Positions 43,142 to 53,929 of a DNA stretch of 64,000 nt are shown piece after piece (position 1 is the stretch's first letter; every line of letters starts with the position of its first letter). Source of the DNA: Ascaphus truei (taxonomy: Eukaryota > Chordata > Amphibia > Anura > Ascaphidae); assembly GCA_036426205.1 (NCBI GenBank), contig CM071579.1, forward strand, positions 16,536,267-16,600,266, read 5' to 3'. Under the pieces are notes generated by a model. It was not told the origin of the DNA. It saw only the letters and a list, made by a program, of their open reading frames with translations, and ran no database searches. The translations under genes were made by a program, and so were the position numbers.

Positions 43142-43800
43142 TTAATGAACCATCCCCATTTTTGGAATTTTGGCTGTATATGGAAGCTCACCTCTATTTT
43201 GTTCATGGACATCAATGTTAAATAGATATGTCTTGACTATATCGAATGTTGGGGGTAATAGGGATATCCATTGCGACATGATTGCTTTTGTAGCTGCTAG
43301 TTGCACCATTTCAGAAGCCTCGACTGCCCTAGTTGTGTTGCCTTCCTCCTCTAGCCATAGTGATTTTTTTAGTACTTTTTTAATATAGTCCATAATTTCA
43401 TCCCAGAAATGTTTCATGGGGCCACACAACTATAGGCAGTGTTTTAAGACTCGCCTTCAACGTTTGACACTTGGGTTATTGATTGTTTTTTCTTGCTGAT
43501 GGGTGAGGACTTGTTGAAAGCAATATATACCCTGTTCGTTATTTAAAATTGGACTTCTCTCCAAGTCTCCGATGGGGTAAATTTCTATATATGTTTGTTA
43601 ATCCTACTAGAAGTTCATATATGTTCTGTATTTCTGGGAAGTCTTTCTGCCATGCTATTAAGATGTTCTGTAATATTCGCTCGTGTCCATCATCCCTCAC
43701 TAAATTGTACAATTATGCAATATTGTCTATTTTCTCTTGTAGGGTAAAAGTAATGATCAAATCTGTTGTTCTGTAATATGCGTTTCCTAGAATTTGGCAT
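43142..43800 (-). mobile_element. L1/Tx1-like LINE ORF2 C-terminal fragment
   Basis: The minus-strand frame from 43429 reads CGPMKHFWDEIMDYIKKVL, ASEMVQLAATKAIMSQWISL and LPPTFDIVKTYLF. The pattern C..v..FW.ei...i......, ..aA...I...W....PP....W is the usual end of L1-type ORF2. Upstream (43430-43800) the same strand has broken pieces. Confidence 0.6.
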
Positions 43801-43859
43801 TTTTTCCCGTAGTCACTACACATGTTTCCGCAGCATCCTTTGACACATCACACAGCCAG

Positions 43860-44205
43860 TTGAATCAAGGTAAGTGGAGTGTTGCAGACGCCTCACGCGA
43901 TACCCTGGCATTAAATTAAATGCCATGGGGAAGCGCGCAAGGCCTCTGCAACCGCCCACGCCCTCCTAGACAAATCTCCCCCGTTTGTGCACCGCTGGTC
44001 TAGCACTTAGCCAATAGGAAGCCGCACGGGATTACGTCCCGGCTTCCTATTGACCAACAGGAGCTTTGAACAGCGGCCACTATGGGATCCCTGATAACGA
44101 GCAGATCGGCTTCCGGCACCCACTACGGAGGTAAGTACCCGACAGCAGGAGGTCCCTGGATCTGGAATTAATCGGGATTCAGCTCTGGAGACCCCCTCAT
44201 TCAAT
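43860..44205. repeat. Two repeat fragments (hAT-like end, MITE-like block)
   Basis: 43860-44002 matches the right half of the element at 32303-32600 (CGCGATACCCTGGCATTAAA, CGTTTGTGCACCGCTGG). 44003-44205 is the CCAATAGGAAGCC family, with its own hairpin CAATAGGAAGCCG/CGGCTTCCTATTG (44010-44054) and an end in GGAGACCCCCTCATTC. Confidence 0.55.
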
Positions 44206-44825
44206 TCTCTCTCTCTCTCTATCTCTCTATCTATATGCCGTCGTCATAGATGGTTTCTTTAGAAGTGCGGTCATATACAGCATTTAAAAAGACAGGAGTT
44301 CTTAAAATTGTCTCTCTCTTTAAGTTAAAGTCCAAGGGTGTCACTGTATGGTAATATATTCAGAGTTCACTAATTGCGGTGTACAGGCTTCATGTACTTA
44401 ATATTCAACACTTCCCATTGAAACCGATGGGCAAAATGCTGCAGAGCAAGCGTGTGAAACCTGGCTCAATAGAGCCCTTAGTGACTGGTTTTAACTGCTG
44501 TCAAGTTCCCGTGCTTCCATTGTGCTGACAGCTAAAGCTGAACCTCTGCCCACCTTTGTGTGTGTCTGGTGCAGAATGTACGTCAGATGCTGGAGAGATG
44601 GGACAGACTTACCAGTTCAGCTATGAGTGGGCTAGAAGCCGAGTAGTAAAACAGCTAAGCCTCAAAGATGACTATCTTCCAGATGTGACTTCCCTCAGTT
44701 TATAAACTGACAGTTTTCTGCATAGTACTGTATGTGTGGGTGGTTGTGTGTATGTTGAGTTATTTTCCCTGTTTTTGTGTATTGATTTATTTGGAAGCAC
44801 AAATTGTACCAGTTTTTTTTTTATA
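44206..44825. other. METTL15 intron, CT microsatellite, otherwise unassigned
   Basis: (CT)n with CTAT variants at 44204-44234. Nothing else recognised. Confidence 0.4.
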
Positions 44826-45069
44826 CTAACAAAATGATGAAATGTTAGTGTTTTAAAACAAAATCTGTCTATACCCAAATAAAGTTATTTGATGCATCAG
44901 TATCTGTGATTTTATTGGAGATATTGTATATATAAATGGCAATTCCTCTCCTTAGAAAATTATATCCAAGAGAAATAATTTGAAAATTAATTGACATAAA
45001 TATTCCATATGTGCAACTTTATTACACCACAAACGATGTCCGTGGTCAAACTGCATAACATGAATCATA
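44826..45069. repeat. Direct repeat, copy 1 (about 240 bp)
   Basis: Matches 45556-45795 closely: TTTTAAAACAAAATCTGTCT, ACCCAAATAAAGTTATTTGATG, CATCAGTATCTGTGATTTTA, TGTGCAACTTTATTACACC. The copies are offset by about 730 bp. Confidence 0.8.
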
Positions 45070-45511
45070 AAAACAAGAAAATGGGGGTGCAAACACAACC
45101 AAACCAATGTAATAAATGTGAAAAATGAATGGCTTACAGTGGACAACTTTGAACTGGAGTAGGAAACTTAGAACTGGATATGAAAGGACCTTAAATTGGA
45201 AGAAAAGGGAAAAAACACAATAGTGTATTTCTGTAAAACCATATATTTAGGTAGAGAACAGGTGTGCACTCACAAATGTAATTCCTTGAATAGCAATGCA
45301 GGGAATTTGGCTTGAATCAAGTGTCTGTAAGAATCGGTCTGCTTTGGCTTATTAAGCCGTGTCCTCACTGTTCTATCCCGCTTCTGAAATTTTCCTCCGG
45401 CCAAGCCGGTCACTTCTCCGGCTTCCGGATAGGCTGTTTGGAGGAGACAGGAGCCGTGCAAGCACTGTACAGCACGGATGGACACTGAGACACTGATGCT
45501 TCCGGCAGTCA

Positions 45512-45795
45512 TCCAACGCATTTCGCTAGTGGTGGAGCTTCCTCAGGGATTGTATACCAACAAAATGAAGACATTTTAGTGTTTTAAAACAAAATATGTC
45601 TATACCCAAATAAAGTTTTTTGATGCATCAGTATCTGTGATTTTATTGGCGATATTGTATATATAAATGGCATTTCCTCTCCTTAAAAAATATATCCAGG
45701 AGAAATCATTTGAAAAGGAATTGACAAATATGCCACATGTGCAACTTTATAACACCGCAAACGATACCAGAGGTCAAACTGCATAACATGACCCA
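45512..45795. repeat. Direct repeat, copy 2, next to a CCTGAGGAAG..CGAAATGCGTTGG motif
   Basis: 45556-45795 repeats 44826-45069. Just before it, on the minus strand (45549-45512), CCCTGAGGAAGCTCC, loop, TAGCGAAATGCGTTGG is another decayed member of the ribozyme-like family. Confidence 0.7.
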
Positions 45796-45890
45796 TGTCT
45801 GGATCTACCCGTCTTAGATTCTTAGATGGTATTTTTTTTAAATTCTAGTTTCTGAGTCCCCAAGTGCTGCACTTTTGCCATGGTATATAG

Positions 45891-46084
45891 CAGAGCTGCT
45901 CAATTCCAGTCCTCAACAGTTTAGGTTTTCAGGATATTCCTGCTTCAGTACATGTGGTGCAGTCTTCGATTGAGCCTCTGATTGAGCCACCCGTGCTGAA
46001 GCTGGGGTATCCTGAAAACCTGACCTGTTGGGGGAGGAGGGGGGGGGGGGAAGGGGGCTTGAGGACTGGAGTTGATCACCCCTG
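45891..46084. mobile_element. hAT-like palindromic MITE, complete, perfect 8-bp TSD
   Basis: Starts CAGAGCTGCTCAATTCCAGT and ends GGACTGGAGTTGATCACCCCTG. The target duplication GTATATAG is at 45883-45890 and 46085-46092. A G run interrupts the right arm (46040-46050). Confidence 0.9.
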
Positions 46085-46445
46085 GTATATAGACCCCAAT
46101 ATATGTCCCGCTGAAGTAGCTGTAAGTGCACTGGTGTAAAGGAACAAAGCTGTATATATCTTTTATTTTTAGAATGCAGTAGACATTTAGCAAGCGATGA
46201 GTAACTTACTTTCATTGGGATTAAACTCCAGTCTGTGAGGGAAAATGATGAGACTGTTATTATAGCTTGAAGATGATTAATTTGAGCTGGAAAGTTTTTT
46301 AATAATGGTCTGCTTCGGTCATAGATATGTAAACTGTATTAAATTAGACAGCTACAATTTATAAAGTCTGCACTGTTACCTAATTAATTTGTCGGGACCT
46401 CCATTTAGAAATGAACTGAACACTGAAAGTAATATTTCTCTAGAT

Positions 46446-46707
46446 CAGAGGTGGCAAACTCTGGTCCTCAAGGGCCAGAAACAGGCCAGGTTTTATGGAT
46501 ATCCCTGCTTCAGCACAGTTTGCTCAATCAGTGGGTCAGTCTTTGACTGAACCACTGATTGGCCACCTGTGCTGAAGCAGGGATATGATAACCTGACCTG
46601 TTGGTGGCACTTGAAGACTGGAGTTGCCTCCCCCTTCTCCCCCCTGATATAGTGTCTTGTGGCTTGGCACCACTTACTGAATATGGTCCGTAAGTTTGAC
46701 ACCCCTG
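46446..46707. mobile_element. hAT-like palindromic MITE, perfect 8-bp TSD
   Basis: Starts CAGAGGTGGCAAACTCTGGT and ends GTTTGACACCCCTG. The target duplication CTCTAGAT is at 46438-46445 and 46708-46715. About 70 extra bases sit near the right end (46629-46697). Confidence 0.9.
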
Positions 46708-46870
46708 CTCTAGATTGTAAGCTCCTAGGACCAGGGCCCTCATCACTTCTTTGTTTCTGTTTGTCCTTATTTGTATGCAACTATGTTTGAGTAATTAGCA
46801 CATCTCCGTCCCCCCATTGTACCACGTGGCGGAATATGTTGATGCTTTGTAAATAAACTATGATAGTACT
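46708..46870 (+). mobile_element. LINE/SINE tail (plus strand)
   Basis: AGATTGTAAGCTCCTAGGACC, CTGTTTGTCCTTATTTGT, CCATTGTACCACGTGGCGGA and GTTGATGCTTTGTAAATAAA. The same series appears at 61095-61285. The MITE ending at 46707 is inserted at its start. Confidence 0.65.
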
Positions 46871-47039
46871 AGGAAGGGGACAAGTCGGCTCAGGGAGTCT
46901 CAGGATCTGCCCACTGTAGCCACACTTGCCCACCCCACTGTTTCTCTCCACTAACCTATAAAGGGACTGAACCAAACTGCTCAAGGCGGTTATGCTTCCA
47001 AACTGAGGGACATACCGGATGTCTCTTCAGGGTTACATT

Positions 47040-47420
47040 TGCACATAGGGTTAAAAAGCTTCCTTAAAGGAGCAGACAATGTGGGGTTTGTTAATAGGTG
47101 TGAGGTAGGGGCTCTCCAGAGCTGAACCGCGTTAATGTCGGGTATGGGGACCCCCTGCTTCCCGAGATACTTCCTCCCCACCCTCCCCGGTAGCAGCTCT
47201 GCAGGTTTAAAGGTCCTAGTCATGTGGGCCAATAGGAAACCACAAGGGATGACTCACGACTTCTTATTGGCCCGCGTGACCCAGGATATTTTAGCCACGA
47301 TTTATTTTTGCCACAAACAGCCCCGGCTGAGCTGCCAACCACATCTCCTACGGAGGTAATTATCTCTGGAAGCTGCAATTAACGGGTTCAGCTCCGAAGA
47401 CCCCCTGCTTCAATCCTATA
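47040..47420. repeat. MITE-like repeat with CCAATAGGAAACC core
   Basis: Third member of the family at 11335 and 44003: CAGAGCTGAACCGCGTTAAT, GGGGACCCCCTGCTTCCCGA, GTGGGCCAATAGGAAACCAC/TTCTTATTGGCCCGC and GCTCCGAAGACCCCCTGCTTC at its end. Confidence 0.65.
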
Positions 47421-47999
47421 TTTAAGGATTAGACCTACACTACTGGGACTGATATATCGGATGAAGGCCTTGAGGGACATGGAGACTTGACCTTGCACTC
47501 AAACTGATGGACTGTAGTTAGGTGAGTCCCAGCCTGTAGGCTCCTTCTTCAGAGGTCAGTTTTACTAAAGTATGTAATACCAGAGTAATGCCAACAGAAT
47601 AAAAAACGCCCAGTTCTGTGGCTATTAAAAATGTTCATTTGGATTCTGAAGATTGATAAAGCAGGAATCCAAAACTCCGACAACATTTGATGTTGGCAGC
47701 ATTATGATGAGTCATTCGTTATTTTTAGAATGAGACGGCCACCATTTCTTTACCAACCACACATTCTGTATTCAGTACTCTAGCCAGTAGGAAGGGCAAT
47801 ATAAAAATGAGGTTGGATTGCAAGTACCTCTAACCCTTGAGCTTTCCCCCCATGGGCAGGTGATGTGCCTGACCTAGTGTAACAAAACGTGTATGTAATT
47901 TGGCAGAGCTCAGTGGCTATACTCTACTCTAGTCATAAATCATGCATTTAAAAAGGCAAACTCCATTTTAAAGTGGCAGTCCACGCAGGTCACTTTTGT
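47421..47999. other. METTL15 intron, nothing recognised
   Basis: Unassigned sequence. Confidence 0.35.
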
Positions 48000-48089
48000 C
48001 TGACTGAGCCACTGATCGAGCCACTTGTGCTGCAGCAGGGATATCCTGACCTGTTGGTGGCCCTTGATGACTGGAGGCTCCCGCTCCTG
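48000..48089. mobile_element. hAT-like palindromic MITE, right half
   Basis: CTGACTGAGCCACTGATCGA, GCAGCAGGGATATCCTGACC and TGTTGGTGGCCCTTGATGAC match the right arm of the family. The left arm is missing. Confidence 0.75.
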
Positions 48090-48904
48090 CATACACCGCA
48101 CCTCCAATGCCGATGGCGATTAAGGAAGCTTAGGACCGTCTTAAGAGATATTCACCCCAATTGATTGAGTGGTTAACTTTCTCTTTTTTTTTGGGGGGGG
48201 GAGGGTTTAATTAACTGAACCTGAGGATCCCCCAGAGCTGATACATTGTCTTCTGACTTCCAGGGATTTCACTCCTTTTGCCTGGGGGGAAGGGGACAGA
48301 AATGTTTTCCTCCCGGAAAGAAAATGCCACCCTGGCCATGCTTGAACCATGTAGGTCAATAGAATCTGCAACATTATCCGGATATGACATAGCAACCTTC
48401 TATTGGTGACTCGATGGCCATATTGGTAGTTTTTGCTGTCATCAATGTGTGTTAATCATGGCCTTTATGTGCACTTAAAAATACTAAGACTCTGGGGGTT
48501 TACAGCTGGGATAATGTGTAGGCTCCAGGATGGGGCTATAAAAAGTCTCTGTGTGCCAGAGATACCTCTGGGCCATTTGCTTATGGCTAAGCAACATCAA
48601 CCCTGTGTGTTCCAGGAAGAATTATAACAATGGCCCATTCCTAGTTTTACATGAGGTGTTACAGCTCCATCCCAAAAACGTTAACATTTTTCTTACCCAG
48701 CTTTTCTTTTGTTTTATTTGACCAGTCTACTGACCCGTCTAATGAAACATTATCAGTATATCTCTTTTGGCAACTTTTATAGCTGTATTGTATGTGAATC
48801 GATCCAGTTTATATGGAAGATTAGCATTGGTATTTTTTTTATATATCAAGTAAAATCTTAAATTTTTCCCCCTGCAATTATTACAAAACTACCCACTAAT
48901 ATAC
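48090..48904. other. METTL15 intron, nothing recognised
   Basis: Unassigned; T and G runs at 48182-48203. Confidence 0.35.
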
Positions 48905-49230
48905 TGTGTATATATATATATATAGTATATATATATATTATATATATATAATATATATATATTTAACATGCAATACGATACCGTTTGAGGCGAATATCAG
49001 AGGCATAGATATTCGCTCAAACGGTATCGATTGCTTATTTGATTTATATAGGATTTGCACCACCTTTATCTACCTGACGGAGTGCCTTGTTCTCATCTAT
49101 CACTATATATATTAATATATATATTATATATATGTATATATTTATGTATGTATGTATGTATGTATGTATGTATGTATGTATGTATGTATGTATGTATGTA
49201 TGTATGTATGTATGTATACAATGTTTTTTT
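48905..49230. repeat. TA tracts, long hairpin and (ATGT)n microsatellite
   Basis: (TA)n at 48911-48962. A hairpin follows (48970-49034) with arms of about 27 bases (left CGATACCGTTTGAGGCGAAT, right ATTCGCTCAAACGGTATCG) and a 9-base loop. (TA)n comes again at 49105-49140, then (ATGT)n at 49144-49217 and a T run. Confidence 0.85.
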
Positions 49231-50005
49231 TTTTTTTTGGTAAATTCTCATTCATTTTGTATTTTGACTGTTTATGGGTGCACCCATAAATATATCTACA
49301 GTATATTGACTTTTTCTACATACAGTATTTTTAGAAAGTAAGGAAAACCAATAAATAAAGCCGTTTTTAAGTTATTTTCCCATGCCAGCTATTGAAAAGA
49401 GGTAGAAGGTGTCAGTATATTCAACTTGCTGCACTGTGAACTAAATGTTAGAATAATTCCACACAGGTGAAAAATGGCACAAATAGCAATTGCCACCTTT
49501 TAATTAAATTGGTTTTGTTATCTGAAAAACACATGTAAGAAAAGTTTTGAAGATGGCTAGGTGCCGATGTTTTGATGGTTTTATTACTTAGAAGAAGAAA
49601 AAAAGAATCTGTGTTTAGGTTGTACAGAGAAGAATAGATTCTTGACTCACCTTAGAGCTAATTTTCTAGGAAGTCAATAATCCTAACAGAAATGAATCAA
49701 AAATCACAAGCAGGGGCCAGATAGATGCTGAGAAAATCCTGTAATAAAGTTGGTGGATAATAATCCACTTTTGAACAATCGCTGGTTTTATTCCTTTATA
49801 TTCATTAGATTCAATTTATGCAGGGGAGGGGGAGCGGGAGGTGTAATGAGCAGAAATAGCGTGGCAGTCATTTTGAGAGCGAATTAATTTGCAAAAAAAC
49901 TATAGTAAAGTTAACCTTATGGCTGGGAGCCACAGAATTGAAACCATGGGTCAGTGGTTTGAATGTGGGGGTCCCTTGCAAAGACTACATCATGAAAATA
50001 TAAGT
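49231..50005. other. METTL15 intron, nothing recognised
   Basis: AT-rich, no repeat or coding signal recognised. Confidence 0.35.
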
Positions 50006-51430
50006 GTCTGTAACGGCCCTTCCCCCCCCCCCCCCCCCACACCCCTCCCCCCTATGTCCTGGAACTCAAATCGTCATGAAGTTCCTGACGCCACCGCTGT
50101 ATCGGTTCCGGAGCTGCCAAAATCCCTTTACCAGGAGATAGTACCAAATGTCCTGGTACTCTTTTCGTCTTGCAATCCCAGCCGCAACCGCTACGTTCAC
50201 TTTTCAAGACTTGGCCCGAAAAGGGGGACTCGTTGGTATTTCTCTCAGAGCATCTTTTAGTTATTTCGAATTTGCCGCTGCTGTCTTAGCGCTTAGAATC
50301 TCGCGAACGGATTCACTGCTGGGTTTCTTATAGTATTTCAACTTCATTCATCAAATATTCCAGCCAATCCAAGCGTGGGAGAAATCCTTACCAGCCAATC
50401 AGAGCGTTGCCAGTCTATCTAAGCCGGGCAAGCACGGATTCGGATTCTGACAAGGGCATGGGCCAACCTGGCACCTCTGCCACTTGTCAGTCAGAAGCCA
50501 CCCGCTGAGTTAGGCTCCTCCCAGTCTGGCTTGGGGCAAGTGGTGGTCCGAGATCGCCATTCATCCCAGGACGTGGGTACTTGCGCATAACTCCGGTGCC
50601 CAAATTGCTTTCACACTGTGCCAACCTCTGAGGCTTTCATGTCCCGGACCCGAGCAGACTTGGTGGCACCAGGCATGGTAGCCAAATGGTCTCTCGGAAC
50701 CACGGACCTGGAAGTCCCCAGCTCATATACTGTGCATAAGCATTGCTCCATAAACATAATGTTAATAAAAATATTTTCACATTTTTCTTCTAAGTCCTTT
50801 AGTTACAGGGATTGACTGAAAAGACGAACACGTTCATTTTAAGCAGACATAGCCCAGCCTATAGTGAAAACTGTTTCTAAGTAGAACGAAATAATGCTTA
50901 GGTTCATTTTCAGGGCTACATTCAAAATGCATTGAAACCTGGACTTAGACTTAATCATATCCTCCCAACCTTATGGATGGTTGGAGCAATCCAGAACCCC
51001 TATACAGGCTCTGGTGATCTGGGCATATACTGGGGGACCCTCAGTAACTTTGGGACCCCTGACTGTACCTGGGATACACATATCCTTATGCCCCCATTTA
51101 CCTTTCTGCTCTGTGCTGAAGTAGGGAAACCTGGCGGTGAGTGTCGTAACTGTTTTCAACAGAGAATTTTGACCAGGGTGTTGTGTCTATATGTCCCCGA
51201 GGAATCTGACCTGATTCACGGATACATTTTTGGGGTGGCCAACAACTCTGGACCCCGGTTATCTAGACACAATCTGATCACACTATTACCGCAAACCCTC
51301 CCCCCCTTGAAACTCATAGCCTCTCAATCAACACTGGTTAGCACTCCTGGAAAGGTAAAACGCACACAAATTCTTTGTCATACAATCACATCCATTTCAT
51401 GTACAACAAACTGGGCCAAGAGTTGACACT
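50006..51430. other. Unassigned GC-richer block, possibly old LTR material
   Basis: A C run (50022-50038) starts a CpG-containing block with CCAGCCAATC.AGCG boxes (50360-50405). At 50932-51426 the plus strand has a 164-codon open frame (PTLWMVGAIQNPYTGSGDLG and so on) without a recognisable domain. A retroviral or LTR origin is possible but not shown. Confidence 0.3.
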
Positions 51431-51499
51431 CTAAACCCCACATTATGGCTCAGAGGTAACAAGCCGGGCATAATACCTTTATTGATGTCCTGGTTACTC

Positions 51500-51640
51500 C
51501 TTCACCGTCACCCCCCAACCATCTCTAATAGCGTGTCTGAGATCAGATGCATTGTAAGGAACCCCAACCCTCTCTAATAGTGCATCTGAGATCAGATGCA
51601 TTGTAAGGACCCCAACCCTCTCTAATAGCGCGTCCATAGT
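51500..51640. repeat. 52-bp tandem repeat, about 2.5 units
   Basis: The unit reads CCCCAACCCTCTCTAATAGC, GTGTCTGAGATCAGATGCAT, TGTAAGGA. Units begin near 51515, 51566 and 51608. The single-copy relative AACCCTCTCTAACAGCATGT is at 9129. Confidence 0.8.
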
Positions 51641-52700
51641 ACAGGAGACGGCGCCAATGTACTTATGTATAATGCGTGTGCACAAGCGGGGGGAGACTGG
51701 TGCTTCACGCGTCAAGCAAGTTTGAATTTACGGCGCGACGGCTCGGTCACATGAGCAGTTCGCCCAATGAGGGTGAACCAGCTCTGTGATGACACGCCCC
51801 CCTGTTGCCTTTGCTTGCAAGACAGGAAATATCTCCACCAAGATCGCTATCACCAGAAAGGACACAATAGTTGAATAAACAAAGTTTATTCTGGCAAGCC
51901 AGCAAACATACAAAATACACAATCACAATGCAACACTCGCCAACTGGGGGCCTGCGGGACAAGAATCTAGCCTCAACTAGGTGCAGAGGCCTGCTTCAGT
52001 ATGCTTGCCCTGAACGTCTTCTTCCCTGGCTTCTCAGTGCTATTCGACCAATAGCACTTTCGAAAAACCCACCAGCCGTTTCTCCGATCAACTTGGATCG
52101 TGACGGCGCAGCCAATCAGAGGAGCGGGCCGGCTTAGGAACTCTCGACTGCCCCTCGAAGTGGAAGCTGCTGGCAACCAGGAAATTCGAACTGGCCAATG
52201 GGAATCGCACCTACTGGTCTGAGTCCCGACAACGGTTCCCTTGGCCAGCCCAATACCTCCTGCTGGGTAGGTGCCTCCGTGTCTTGGGAAAACAATGGCT
52301 CTGCACCGCCGAGAGCCAACTCCCGGACCGGAGTCTCGGCCCTTCCCCGCTCACCATTGTCCCGGTTCTCAAGCTGCTCCCAGTCTCTGTCACGAGCCGG
52401 CATTTCTCCGTAGGCAGCCCAGCTAAGTGAATTACTGGGTCTGCACACGGAGAAATGCTAACAACACAAATTACATTACTGGCTTGCTAACTGTGCATGG
52501 ACAACCCTCACACAAGGAATTAAAGTGCTTTTTATACATTTCAGTTCCCCAAGACACCCTGTTTTCCCCCTTCCAGATATCACACAGTGATTAGCTCTTT
52601 TCTGGAAGAGGTTACACCAAACATATACATTACATTCAGGCCAAATGAGCCTCACAGAGGCGGCCATTACACACGGTTTCAGGGCAGTCAGCCGGGCTTC
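51641..52700. repeat. CpG-containing repeat mosaic
   Basis: 51725-51800 (CGGTCACATGAGCAGTTCGC, CCAATGAGGGTGAACCAGCTC) matches 62055-62105 of the MITE at 61923. 51800-52690 holds CCAATAG and CCAATCAGAGGAGCGGGC boxes and may be LTR sequence; no ORF with a domain was seen. Confidence 0.4.
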
Positions 52701-52707
52701 ATCTTTA

Positions 52708-52960
52708 TTATGTGAGGCTGGCTGCCCCTACTGTGACAGAGGATGTAGAGGTAGGTGGTCTGTAGATGACTGCCACATGTAAAGAGAGAGGGTGGAGAAG
52801 CCGGACAGCGTGAACCTCAGAGAGAAAAACAGATGGAGGCATAGGGCGGAGCTGATCTTGGCAGCGGAAGGAGATGAGACCTACCCCTCCACCCCGGCCA
52901 TTGGGGCATGGAGTGGGAGAGAAACACAGACCACCATAGGAGACAGCGGCCTCCACAGCA
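52708..52960 (-). mobile_element. LINE endonuclease-domain fragment
   Basis: The minus-strand frame has RGGGVGLISFR and HAVRLLHPLSLHVAVIYRPP. GGV.l..r and VIYRPP are the typical closing motifs of the apurinic-type endonuclease of L2-like LINEs. Only about 80 residues remain. Confidence 0.6.
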
Positions 52961-53925
52961 GAGTCATGTTGTGAGGTTTATATTCAACATACTCATAAAG
53001 TCTTGATTTTGATAAGCCCTTTCAATTCCAGACAAGCAACCATCCATTACACAGCAATCCTTACTAGGCCTCTGAGGGACCGATTAAATAAAGGTACTTC
53101 GCTTATCACCCTAAGACGTTTAGCCAATTATACAATTCGGTCATTTACCTAATTAGTACTGCCCTTTAAAGACAATGGTGGAACTTTCTTTAAAACAATG
53201 CATATGCCCACTAAGCTTCACTGTTCTTTATTTCATCTGGTCATCTAAAAATAACATGGGGCTTTTGCTAAGAAGGTCGCTGAATCTGCTTTCTTTTTGA
53301 TCTTGCATTTTTGCCGGTTCTTGGATATTTCTTCTTCTATTAGAAAAGTTTTGTGCTGGATGAGTCAGCTCACTGAGTCATAGGCAGCGTGAAGCCTGTA
53401 GAACTCCAGACTAACTAATTGGAAACAGTCTCAAATTTAATTAAAGCACAGTTGTCAGTTCACTGTTACTGACTGACATCCTACTGAAGTATTTTGTCTC
53501 TAGCAAGTTGTTTTAATTGTTGTTTGGTATTTACTTTTTATGTTTAGATCATTGTCTGCAGTGTTAATGATAAGCTGTAGCAATGCCGTTTATGATGGTT
53601 GTTCATGTAATTTAGGCATTCAGCAACATTTAGAAATATAATTTTGTGTTGATTGTAAGCTTTTCCAATCTATTACAAACAATTTATTGTCATACAATTT
53701 TTCTGCAGGGCACTGACTGTGTATGGGTATAAAGTAGAATCGTATAGTTAAGATTTTGGAAAAATTATCATTTAGATACAGAATCTCCATGTTATTTTAT
53801 CAAACAATAGGTTTATTGCAAGTTGTGATAACTGAATGAATAAACCAACACAGTAATCCTTGACCCTTGACCATTCCGTTTACTAAGCCACCCAAATAAA
53901 CACAAATACCTTAGTTGGGTACAAA
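52961..53925. other. METTL15 intron, nothing recognised
   Basis: AT-rich, no recognised element. Confidence 0.35.
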
Positions 53926-53929
53926 TGGT

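Noticed and set aside
45512..45549. Active hammerhead on the minus strand
   Set aside because: The core reads CTGAGGA instead of CTGATGA and helix II is only about three pairs; kept only as a decayed relative.
50932..51426. 164-codon open frame as a gene
   Set aside because: No recognisable domain, no supporting splice sites, and AT/GC mix like neighbouring repeat debris; left as unassigned.
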